Shown here in pieces: positions 55,501 to 64,000 of a stretch of DNA of 64,000 nucleotides (position 1 is its first letter; each line of letters opens with the position of its first letter). Source of the stretch: Lytechinus variegatus. Its lineage: Eukaryota; Echinodermata; Echinoidea; Temnopleuroida; Toxopneustidae. The position numbers and the translations under genes are program-made. Under the pieces are notes generated by a model. That model had not been told where the DNA came from and searched no databases. It saw only the letters and a program-made list of their open reading frames with translations. The DNA lies in the NCBI RefSeq assembly GCF_018143015.1, contig NC_054758.1, positions 16,718,001 to 16,782,000 on the forward strand, in the 5' to 3' direction.

Positions 55501-58500
55501 CATAAATGTAGATCATTGATAGTGGCGATACAAACAATCTTGGTATGTCAAAAATGTGAAAAATTGGCAAAGCATTTTAATATCAAGAATTGATTTCTTT
55601 AAAGATTACATAACAAGATTGAAGGCTGAACAAAATATGAATTAGAGAAGAATTTAACTGGGGATTTCCGAGAATTAAACACATGTCGAAAAACGTGCAA
55701 AAAAAGGTGGAATAAATAAGTACTTTAAAGAGTCAACATTAACTGGTGATATAACCGAGCTTGTGTCCAAACATGTGGAAAAACGGAGGGGTGTAAGAAA
55801 AAATGTCAAAAATATTAACAAAAAGTAAAAAGTTACACCTGGGAATGAAACTTTATGGATCAATTCAACCACTGCCCACTGGTGACAAGGATACATTAAA
55901 GACATGAATTGTTTAAGAACACTCAGTGAAAGTCAATACAGGTGCTGCATGCAAGATACATATTAGGCGGTTTCAAACCGCCTCGATCACAAGAATCCCC
56001 GTTAAATTACGAGAACTTTTTAAGGCTAAAAAATACCCGTTAATTATTCTTGCATTCACACCGCCCCGAAACTCATCCTTCGGGATAAGTTCCCGAAGTT
56101 ACGAGCATGCGCAGTGTGGTCTGATAAGCAGGCAAGGCGGGAGATTCAAAATCTCTAGCCCAGCAGCCACCCACGCCGCCGCGCCCAACGACACGCTGGG
56201 ATAAAAGTTCCCGTAATTTGCTTTCACATCGCCAAAATACCTGCGACCTTGGAAAAATCCCCACGAAAGTTCTCGTAATTTCGCCAAGTACCTACTATTT
56301 AGCGGGTATTTTCGTTCGGGGAGATTACGCGTAGTTTGCTTTCACATTACCAAAATACCTGGTATTTTCTGATCGGGGTAAATTTCCCGATCAGAGAATA
56401 CCTGGAACTGGCGAACTTCGAGGCGGTCTGAAACCACCTATTGTGCATGTCTGGAAAAGGAACATTTCATATCCAATCAATTTTTTTTTATGAAGGTTGA
56501 TTCCTTGTGTTTGAGGATGAGAGGTGATTAAAGCCACCCTGCAGAATTCAAATATGTACAATATTTGGATAATACTAAATAGGTTCATTATTGCGGATTG
56601 AGATAATCGCTAGAGGGTATTCATTTGTCTCGCAATCTACTATGGTCAACAAGGAAATTCGTGATCACTCTCGCAAAAAGTGTTCACTGGCTTTCTAGGA
56701 AATTCGTGATCACTCTCGCAAAAAGTGTTCACTAGCTTACAAGTTCACGAGCTTTCGAGTGCCGCTGCAACTCTTTATCAAGTGACAAAGATTTTCCGAT
56801 ATCGTACTCTATTTATACTAATCTCCAAGACCGATATTTGGATAATTCTGTGGGTTATACAGATGTCCAACTCCAGTATCTTCATTTGAGGGGGAGCATT
56901 TTTTTTTTATTAGGATAGGAACCCTCTTCAGAGCTACTCTGAAGAATTTTTTAGTATTTTAGGAGAGGATCTCAGTCTTTTCAAAGACATACCATTTGAA
57001 GGACAACCCATGAAACTTTCAAATCAATCAAGGACAACCAGAGAATATGTTGACTTTATAATATTTGGGAGTTGTTTATGGGGTTTGTTTGTTGTTGTTT
57101 TTTTTTTTTGGGGGGGTCACACATTGAAGTTATTTTCATTTCTCAACTCGAATTATCCAGGAAATTATGAAGACATCAATACCAAACCTGGAAACAGTTC
57201 TGAGGGTAGTTTAAGAATAATTAACAACAATAACAATATTAATAATAATAATAGTAATAATAACATACAACATACATGTATAGTGCTTTGGCTTCAACAG
57301 CATCGTGGTAACTCAACAGTTCCGAAATAGCTGTGTCATTTGATACAGTAGTTGATATTCTAGTCTATACGTAATACAGTACCAGTAGTACTACTAGTGC
57401 GCCAGTCACACTCAAGGATACCAACTCTAAACCAACCAGTGATATGCCATACAAAATAACATAACAGCTTTGGTCAGTATGCATTGGAAAGACTGTGGCA
57501 TTACAAGTTCAGCCAAATGTCTGTGATAAGGCCTATCTGTGATACTAATTATAAATCGATAGTACGTCCATGCCATGCTATGCGATGAATGAATGAATGA
57601 TTGAGTGGGTCGGAATGATGCCAAGAACACTCTGCTGCATGTGCCTGAGGTACACACAGAGGAAGATGCAGCAGCAAACGCTTGTATACAAACATGATAA
57701 AGGAATGTCTCAATTTTCTTACACTCGATGGCTGCATTTGCACTTGTCTGATATGAAAATTTTGAACGAATTACAGGAACTAATTTAAGCCTTAAAATAC
57801 CGGATTAACTTTGCATTCACACCCATCAAAACCTGATGAAATTATAAGAGCAAGATTCAAGACCAGAGCTTTTTTCCCTGGGAAAGGATGTTCAATTACA
57901 AACCATAATAATAAAATGGTTTTATAGGACAAAAGACAAAGCTGAAGCTTGTAAAATGATGCAAATTTTGATCATTTCTCATTCACACCAGCCCAGACCT
58001 GATGAAATTCTTGTATTGATGAGCCTGCATTGAGATGTTTTTCTTCTTGCCTTACATCAGAGCAGTTCAAATATTATGTTATCTCACGCTGCAAATATTC
58101 CATTAATTTTTAGTATAGAAAAATCCCAACAAATATGTCTTATAATTTTTAAAAGAACCATGTTATTTGCAGGCCTTTTCTTTTGGGAAATTTACACTTA
58201 CTTTGCATTTTTCCCTGATTGGAGAGGTGTGAAAGCACCTACATGTACATGAACATGTGTATGTAAACATAAGAGCAATCCCTTGTATACATACAAACAT
58301 CTAAATGGAATGTACTCATGCTGATGCAGAACAGTTGGCCGCTATCATTTTGAATTCAGACTATCATAGAATACAACACTACCATTAATGGGCAATTCCA
58401 ATCTGTGTACTGTAAAATGAGAGGTGCCAATTGTATTTTTAGTTTTATTTGGCTTTATTTTTTTCTGGGGGGGATATCTCGGCCTGTTTTACTACTAAAT

Positions 58501-61500
58501 CTCAATCACTAGGATACACTTCTTGATTATTGTGTAAATTGGTAATTTTACATGTACAATGTAGGTTTAAAACTGTTTATCAGAGAGTTTATAAAAGAAT
58601 AGATAAATAAGTTCATACAAGAACTAAACAACAAAATAAATATAAATGAAGTCATGATTGCATATACTGCATGAATATTTATTCTTTTAGGCCTGTAGTG
58701 AATTAATGTGCATGCTTGTTTGACCAAATTGAAAAATGATGAATTAGGGTTACAAGCCAGGATTTGTATTTGTATCAAAACCATTCCTTGAGAACCCCTA
58801 AAACTATTAATCAATCAAAATTTGATAAGCTTGCTCAATGACCATGAAACCAAAGCAACACACCAGTGTCAATTCAAGCAGAATTGTTTTGGGAAGAAGT
58901 TCATAGAGATCCAACATTTAAATACCCTCCAAACTATTTATTAGAAAACACAGATTTTCCCAAAGAATAGAAATTCTTGAAAACAGTTTCTGTCCAAAAG
59001 TGTACAAGGCAAACAGCATATACCCTGAATAATAAGATATTATATGGACAATAATTGACAGAGCAATAATGCTCATAAAACAATTTCCGTCTGAAAATGT
59101 ACGCGAACTGACGTATATAAGGCAATTCATTACTGAATGCATAAAGCACAATTTAACATAAATTATTAACGGTCATTGAAAGAAAATATGAGCCACCATT
59201 TTGTTCACCTGTAATACTGAATAGTCTTTTAATAATGAGAAAGTAATTTGAGGGGACGTGTGCAATCATCTTTCTCTCCCTCTCTCCCTTTCTATAGTAA
59301 TGGCAACTTATTGGATATTCTGACGTAATCTGCGGAAGAGATCGTGACGTCTCAATTTTCCCGGTCTACGTATGTAAATCCTCTCGATGCGTGCTGTGTA
59401 CATATAATTAGTTTTAACCTCTTTGATAGTTATATGTGGAAATGAATGGTTGATGGGCTAGAAGCTAGAGGCAATGTTTTGAGAGAGAGAAAAAGGATGA
59501 GATACACTGTACGATACATGTCGGGTATAAAAGTGGAGAAAAAAGAGAGGGAAAGAGAGAAACTGAAAGAGAATGAAAACTAAAAAGGGGTGGGGAGTAA
59601 GAGAGAGAGAGAGAGAGAACAAAAAAAACTAAAACAGGGTAAAGTTAAAAGGAAGAAAAGAGTGTGCAGACATATACAGTAGTAATAGAGGAAATTGACA
59701 AGAAAATGAGAAAGAGAGAAAAAGAGAGAGACTTAGTTAGAGAGGGAGAACTAAATGAATAAAGAACAGAAGCTCAATAAGAGATTAGGAAATAGAAAGG
59801 AAGAATTGAAAGATGGAAAAGTGAAAGGGGAGATAATTACAACAGGGATATATTAGAAGAATCGCACATAGAAAGGGGAGAAATTGAATTTAGAGTGGAA
59901 TAACAAATGAGAGGAAAATTGAAATTCAGATTGTGTACATGCATGTGGAGCATCAAAATGATAGAGACAGACATGAAGAGAGAGAGAGAAAGAAAAGGGG
60001 GATCTCAAAGACCAATATCTAATACTAAAAGAAAGGGACGCAACCATGAATACCATGAGATGGAAATGACAGAATCGCCCACTTCCGGCGGAGGCAGAGA
60101 CACGCGCCAATCAATAAAGTGCAAATTTGACCCATCACCAATCAAGCGCCAAACAGCGCAAGCAAAGAACGTAACGAGGGGGGGATGATGAATTCTTCCT
60201 GCGAAGAGCCGTCGTCAAAGCGAGGATCAATACACTCAAGAGCTCAGAGCGGGTTTATTCAGCATGGACCCATAGACCTAAAACCGATACCATCCTTTAC
60301 ATCATGCTCTAATATGTAGGAGGGATGAAAATAGAAAGTCAGCGTCACTATTTCTGACATGGGAAAGAGCCATAATTATTTATCTCAATGAAAATGTTAA
60401 TCTGAAATATTCATTTTCCCTATTTCTTGATTTAGTGAAATTAAAGAGAAATACCAGTAGTTGCAGTAAACACTGATATCATGAGAAAGTCTGTAAAACC
60501 AGGCTTAATTGTCAGTATATCATCGAGGATCTAGATCTGGTACAGTTACATAAACTGAACTTTGTGAAATCTTGAAATCTACGTTGAAAAACGTTCACAC
60601 TGAAGATCACCAACACAGATAGGCACACGTGGGACAGTGTATTATTATTGCAGGAATAAAGACCCGACGGAAGTGACCGAATCCGCGCTTATTTTGCTTA
60701 TTTCTCAGCAATTACACCATTTCTCCCAGAATCCTTTGGCACATATTTTTTATTCATACAAACAGACACTTGGGTGGTCATTATATTAGATTCTGTAAAA
60801 AGTCATTTTAAGATCGTTATCGAAACTGGAATTTATCTTTAAAAACAACTTCTTTCTGATCTATAATCTTTATCCTTACCAACACTGGGGTTTATTGATT
60901 TTTTTTTAATAATGGTACAAAATGTACATTACTGTATTGTCCAAGGTATTTTTTGTCTTAATTGTAAATCCAAGTACATGTATTGCTTTTTATTTGTTAG
61001 TTGCATGCATGCGGCTGGATCTAGAATTTCACAGGCATTCATTATTTATGGATCATTTGCAGCTACAGAAAATAACAGTTTTGCACAGGATTTGAAATGT
61101 AAACCTTAAAGTTTGCAACAGTTCTCCTATTTACACTAGGTATTATTAAGCATGGCCGATTCATTGCAACAGATACAAGATAATGTGAATGACCCCTAAC
61201 GAGGAGCAATGGCGTGAAAAAGGCTAGCGATCACTAAATTACACATTCAGGCCATTCAGGGTCCATTTGCAATATTAATTGGTCCGTGGTAAACACACCT
61301 CTTAGTGATGGTTGGCATTTCAAAACAGGCAGCGGCACGAAAGTCCAACGACAGTACATGTATTATAGACAGGTTCACTGTCACCATAAAAAAAACTATG
61401 TTTATAAGTTTTTTGTATACAAAATGTGGATATATCTGATAAAGGAAAATGTAAAAAGATTGCAATGTGAATGGGTCTGCTCTTTATGCATTATTGTACA

Positions 61501-63954
61501 ACGCCTACTTAGCTTGTTGTACGCGATCAAATGGGAGGCTGAATGTCACACATTCGTACCGTTGCACACAAGACGTACCATCCAAAATGTACCGTCCAAA
61601 ATGTACCATTGCATGGCTTTAGGAGGTGACGTCACAATGCGATTTCATTGAGTGACAATGCGCGTACAGCCCGCTGGCTAAATGCGCAATGCTGTCCAAG
61701 ATCATGTGCGCTTGTGGGTCCGGCTTGTGGGATTTTGCTTTTCGCTTTCAATATTTTTGCTCCCTTTTCATAGATTACTGGAGGGAAAAACTCTTTGTTT
61801 TTTTCATATTTTCGCCAGATTCCGAGGCGTTGTACAACACAAATAGCGAATATTCTTATTCGTGCAATGGTGCGAGATTTCGCATTCGGTGAAAGAAAGA
61901 AACACTCTATTCAACGAGGCGTTAGCCGAGTTGAATAGAGCATCTTTCTTTCACCTCATGCGAAATCTCGCACCATCGCACTCATGCCTATTCGCTATTT
62001 GTATAACATGCATATAAGTAATATGAGAGTTCTCATCCCCCAGCATATTTTCTGAGCCGCGCATTATGCGTGAGAAAGAAGTATCTGGTTATTTCCGGCA
62101 TCACGTCTTGCTGCTGTCAAACGGCAATAGCCTGCATAAGTTGAAAAAAGCAATTATCTTCCCTGATTGAGAAAAGATATTGTGGGGAAACAAGGAGACT
62201 ATAAATCCTTCCCTTTAATAATGTCCTTAAGGAGTAGATTTGATAATTTAAATTAGTGAGGACTGTTTAGACCACATACATGTAGACCTTGCAAAACCCC
62301 TGCGATCATAGTTATCATTATTATCATTTTCATTTCCTTTACTTTCAGGCAGTCAGAATGATTTTTTTTTCTGTCATGAATCAATTTCTTTTTAAAATTC
62401 AAATCACGATATCATTTCAAGTCTATTTCCGGTCTCTCTTTCCTACTTACATTGTAAATGTAAGATGATTCCTGACAAATTACATCTGCACAATTTAGAT
62501 TACATAGGTCCTTGATCTTTAAACATACTTTTTTTTCTACAAGTATGTACCATTATATAAATACAGTGCCATCTTTAATATACAGGTGTACATGTATTTC
62601 TCTGCTTGAGTCTAATCTTAAAATCAAATATTAAAAATGACTGATTAAAAATGTCAAAACATGCTTTTTTTTAAAGATCTTTGGATTGTACTGTATGCAG
62701 AGCATGATGCACATAGAGTACATGTATACTGAAAATATAAGAAATTCCACAAAGGCAAATTATGCCAAATACAGTGGAGCGGTTGTATATATGTCTAGAT
62801 ATCAGTCTGTCCTTCCCGATCTTGTAATCAATCCACCACCAAGGCAATAAACCCTTTCCTTTTTATTTGGAAACAAATAAAACAGAGGATGCATGTGTAT
62901 TAATGCAGGTACTATCAGGTATTTACTAGTACATTGACAGTAAATATCACTTGCACTGAATCCGCACGCATCCAGAAAAAAATTATGAGCGTAACAATAA
63001 GCAGGTACCAGCTACTGTCCAGCTACTTCTCCAAGTATATACTATTATGCATACATCGTAATTTAATCACTTCAAACCAGGTGTATTTCTGTCAGGGGTT
63101 AACTTAATAAATGGCCATTAACGAGTCAGTGGTGTAATACTGGCGGAAAGGGGTGAGCTGGAAAGCGCATTAGCAATGCCCAGTTGACATTTAATTCAGT
63201 CGAATGATTTGAAGTAAAAATATATATATGATGGAAGCTCTTAATACTCTGGGGGATCATGAATGAAAAAAGAGCATTACAATCAAGAAATCAAAGACAC
63301 TTTTTTCTCTATGATTTCAACACAATGATGTTCTGTCTGGAGTACAGAGTATATATTGTTAGTATAAAATATATAAATTCAAACCAACATAAAATCTTAA
63401 AATACAAATGAATTCTGACCCACGAGAAACATGCATAGAAAAGCAAGTAACTACCAACACACATTTGACGGAAATTAATTTGGGTTAATGGGCGGCTATT
63501 TGAGTCGGAGTAACGAAAAGCAATTTGACGAGGACAAGTGTAGTACTGTGTATTTTTTAAATTCTGTGGATTTGCTTTAAAAATCCAACAATTCCGATGC
63601 ACCATAATCACACAAACAAATGCATGCAGTACCACAGTTCCATGAATTTGCAAGGTTAATACAGTGAAAAATGCTAAGTGATAGAATAGTCCGCTCTTAA
63701 GCGTGCTGCGTGCAAGGTGAAACAATTCATTAAAATTAAGGAGTTGGCAACGGCTGGGGTACCACTCAATAATTGATGGATTCACTTGGACTTGGGGGAA
63801 CAAACAGAACACCGCAGTAATTTATTGGGGGGGGAACGGAGGAGGGAATTTTTTTTTACGAACCTTGGGGTGCGGAGAAGATGGCGGAAGAAATCATTGC
63901 CGACAAGTTTGATGGCCTTTTCCGGGGAGATCAACGTGGCATTTACAGCATAAC
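40584..63954 (-). CDS. Mitochondrial glutamate carrier, SLC25A22/SLC25A18 type (partial, five 3' coding exons)
   Basis: It imports glutamate with a proton across the mitochondrial inner membrane. Coding exons seen, in transcript order: 63,954-63,864; 49,107-48,989; 42,926-42,667; 41,680-41,581; 40,813-40,584 (stop TGA at 40,586-40,584). All introns are GT-AG, phases agree, and 800 nt are present. About 70-80 N-terminal codons, with the first carrier signature, should lie beyond the right edge. Landmarks are [36 protein letters not shown] (second PX[DE]XX[KR]), a Ser-rich linker of about 45 aa, [40 protein letters not shown] (third signature) and [27 protein letters not shown] and [16 protein letters not shown] point to the glutamate carriers rather than the aspartate-glutamate carriers. 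It is tail to tail with ATP6V1E. One invertebrate gene may correspond to both vertebrate paralogues. Confidence 0.93.
41090..41225 (+). mobile_element. 3' fragment of SINE family B
   Basis: GTGCTCCCCAGGGAGTGG through CGATGATATATCTGTAA matches the 3' half of the element at 25,138-25,482. The tRNA-like head is missing. It lies in the last intron of the carrier gene. Confidence 0.6.
41370..41546. mobile_element. Hairpin MITE, 'CTGTTTCATGAAAGTTGTC' ends
   Basis: The left end GGGGGCTGTTTCATGAAAG with TTGTCAGCACTGA is mirrored by AGTGCTGACAACTTTCATG and AAATGCACCCCC. It starts 34 nt inside the last intron of the carrier gene, next to the donor of the exon ending at 41,581. Confidence 0.75.
41719..42108. 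mobile_element. MITE with CAGACCTGCCAA ends
   Basis: The inverted ends CAGACCTGCCAA and TTGGCAGGTCTG are flanked by the direct repeat TATTAG (41,713-41,718 and 42,109-42,114). The ends resemble those of the hAT-type MITE at 4,649, and the 390-bp body is different. It lies about 40 bp upstream of the exon at 41,680-41,581, in the preceding intron. Confidence 0.7.
44005..44180. mobile_element. Hairpin MITE, 'GAGCGACTTTAAGAAC' family, copy 3
   Basis: The best-preserved copy. The left arm GGGGGCCGTTTCATAAAGC, then TGTTCGTAAGTTAAGAGCG, is matched on the right by CGCTCTTAACTTACGAACAG and CTTTATGAAACACCC. It folds into a nearly perfect hairpin with a loop of about 40 nt. Confidence 0.8.
44368..44960. 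repeat. Polypurine tract
   Basis: About 590 bp of A and G (GGAGAGGG, GAAGAAGAA words) with internal near-repeats of about 120 bp. The long F/L/S/P frames on the other strand are compositional. On the carrier transcript it is a polypyrimidine intronic tract. Confidence 0.85.
44992..45287. mobile_element. Hairpin MITE, 'TATTCTGAAGTC' family, copy 2
   Basis: It starts GGCCCGTATTCTGAAGTCAG and ends ACTTCAGAATACGGGCC. The interior matches the 20,743-21,043 copy (AAGACAATCATCTATTTA-type segment and CCACAA..TTAAGTTAAAC). This copy retains the outer GGCCCG end. Confidence 0.8.
46018..46189. mobile_element. Hairpin element with ACAATTAATGCACAT ends
   Basis: The ends CAATTAATGCACATTT and AAAATGTGCATTAATTG are inverted. 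The inner arms ATGACGATGC..CTCG and CGAG..GCATCGTCA are also complementary. The centre GGCGCTTGCGCC is itself a palindrome. Just outside, AAAACGGGTC (46,196) and GACCCGTTTT-like (46,544) words may mark a larger unit. Confidence 0.65.
47316..47709. mobile_element. About 390-bp MITE, 'AAATACCAGTTGTGG' family, copy 2
   Basis: It starts TTTAAAGATAAATACCAGTT, has ACCAGATCTAGATGTATGAT in the body, and ends near CTACTGTCTTTTACC. It is the same family and orientation as the copy at 24,063-24,446. Confidence 0.75.
50621..50735. repeat. GC-rich chain of perfect mini-hairpins
   Basis: About 115 bp, very GC-rich in an AT-rich intron. In order: GCGAAGC at 50,634; a 5-bp stem with GCA loop at 50,648-50,660; an 8-bp stem GTGCGTGC with GAA loop at 50,665-50,683; a 10-bp stem GGGAGGGGGG with TGT loop at 50,697-50,719; and a 6-bp stem CCGCGC with GAAA loop at 50,718-50,733. 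It is preceded by CGGTTGTCGG. No ORF or known family was recognised. Confidence 0.8.
51137..51177. repeat. Isolated stem-loop
   Basis: TTTGGATGCCTCGGAAGA and TCTTCCGAGGCTTCCAAA form an 18-bp stem with mismatches and a loop of about 4 nt. It lies about 400 bp from the GC-rich hairpin chain. Confidence 0.6.
54600..54690. repeat. TTGTCGG repeat cluster with two perfect palindromes
   Basis: TTGTCGG occurs four times (54,605, 54,618, 54,637, 54,667) and once inverted. GGTTGTCGG-CGC-CCGACAACC at 54,665-54,685 is a perfect 9-bp hairpin. CCTGAAAATTTTCAGG at 54,650-54,665 is a perfect 16-bp palindrome. The same CGGTTGTCGGCGC word opens the hairpin chain at 50.6 kb. Confidence 0.7.
54735..55835. repeat. 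Diverged satellite with higher-order repeat
   Basis: A unit of about 90 bp with shared phrases (GTCAAAAA(A)TGTGGAAAAA, GTGAAGCATAAACTGG, AACAAGATTGAAGGCATGAA) recurs about ten times. A higher-order period of about 527 bp is visible: TTTAACGCATGGCAAAAA occurs near 54,759 and again near 55,287. The array is AT-rich with no ORF. It lies in the long carrier intron. Confidence 0.7.
55966..56438. mobile_element. MITE with GGCGGTTTCAAACCGCC ends and TA duplication
   Basis: The left end GGCGGTTTCAAACCGCCTCG and right end CGAGGCGGTCTGAAACCACC are inverted. Each end is itself a short palindrome. TA flanks both sides (55,964-55,965 and 56,439-56,440). The interior repeats CATTCACACCGCC/TTTCACATCGCC and AATTACGAGAAC words. 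It is GC-richer than its surroundings, about 473 bp, with no ORF. Confidence 0.75.
56653..56742. repeat. 45-bp tandem duplication
   Basis: GGAAATTCGTGATCACTCTC and CGCAAAAAGTGTTCACT follow each other twice with a 45-bp period and only one or two differences. This is a recent local duplication. Confidence 0.85.
59485..60010. repeat. GA-rich tract
   Basis: Interrupted (GA)n and GAAA words on the plus strand over about 520 bp. It ends before the unique GC-richer segment at 60,060-60,180. Confidence 0.8.
60440..60842. mobile_element. About 390-bp MITE, 'AAATACCAGTTGTGG' family, copy 3 (inverted)
   Basis: Relative to the copies at 24.1 and 47.3 kb it runs in the opposite orientation (GAGGATCTAGATCTGGTAC in the body). 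The ends are TTAAAGAGAAATACCAGTAG and AACTGGAATTTATCTTTAA. Confidence 0.75.
61829..62008. mobile_element. Near-perfect 180-bp hairpin element
   Basis: The left arm has AAATAGCGAATA, GGTGCGAGATTTCGCAT, GGTGAAAGAAAGA and CTCTATTCAAC. The right arm has the complements in reverse order: GTTGAATAGAG, TCTTTCTTTCACC, ATGCGAAATCTCGCACC and TTCGCTATTTGT. The loop is about 14 nt (GAGGCGTTAGCCGA). It has no ORF. Confidence 0.75.
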
Positions 63955-64000
63955 CTGAAACAAGATTATAACAGAGGAGAGATAACATGGAGGGATTACG

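Larger units (their letters stand above)
49108..63863. other. Intron of the glutamate carrier gene, 14.8 kb
   Basis: No additional exon was recognised on either strand, including the 167-codon frame at 63,309-63,812, which has no recognisable domain. Contents noted separately are the GC-rich hairpin chain (50.6 kb), a TTGTCGG cluster (54.6 kb), a satellite (54.7-55.8 kb), and hairpin elements at 55.97, 60.4 and 61.8 kb. It also has purine tracts at 49.11-49.33 and 59.49-60.01 kb, a 45-bp tandem repeat (56,653-56,742) and a short (AAT)n near 57,230. Confidence 0.6.

Noticed and set aside
63309-63812. 167-codon minus-strand frame
   Set aside because: Longest non-repeat frame in the window, but without recognisable domain, splice context or codon pattern, and it sits next to a true exon of the carrier gene in the intron.

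Overview
The window looks like nuclear DNA of a marine deuterostome invertebrate, most likely a sea urchin or another echinoderm. The reasons are three spliced metazoan genes with long introns, AT-rich non-coding DNA full of 150-600 bp hairpin-forming elements, several tRNA-derived SINE families, long mono-G/C runs, and a foldback element with tandem-repeat arms that resembles the sea-urchin TU elements. The species call is inference.

Three genes are supported exon by exon. NUP37, a WD40 nucleoporin of the Y complex, lies on the minus strand at 2,827-9,881. It is complete in 7 coding exons (320 aa). ATP6V1E, the V-ATPase V1 subunit E, lies on the plus strand at 10,230-28,254. It is complete in 7 coding exons (226 aa, the length of the human protein). 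A mitochondrial glutamate carrier of the SLC25A22/SLC25A18 type lies on the minus strand at 40,584-63,954. Its five 3' coding exons are present and its N-terminal exon(s) lie beyond the right edge. NUP37 and ATP6V1E are head to head across 348 bp that contain a perfect CRE. ATP6V1E and the carrier are tail to tail, the arrangement of ATP6V1E1 and SLC25A18 on human chromosome 22.

Layout: 1-2.8 kb is NUP37 3' flank with a polypyrimidine tract. 2.8-9.9 kb is NUP37, with SINE, hairpin and microsatellite insertions and a partial duplication of exon 5. 9.9-10.2 kb is the shared promoter. 10.2-28.3 kb is ATP6V1E. Its first intron holds a nested stack (LINE tail inside a hAT-like element inside a palindromic Mutator-like element), its second intron a foldback element, and its fourth a solo LTR inside a hairpin element. 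28.3-40.6 kb is intergenic or 3' UTR DNA, with a SINE, several MITEs and segmental duplications. 40.6-64 kb is the carrier gene, with introns of up to 14.8 kb that carry satellites, hairpin elements and an unexplained chain of GC-rich mini-hairpins at 50.6 kb.

I found no new protein system. What stands out is the mobile DNA: several nested insertions with intact target duplications, a shared terminal motif across otherwise different hairpin families, and the GC-rich hairpin chain. All calls come from reading the sequence by eye, without alignments or database searches.
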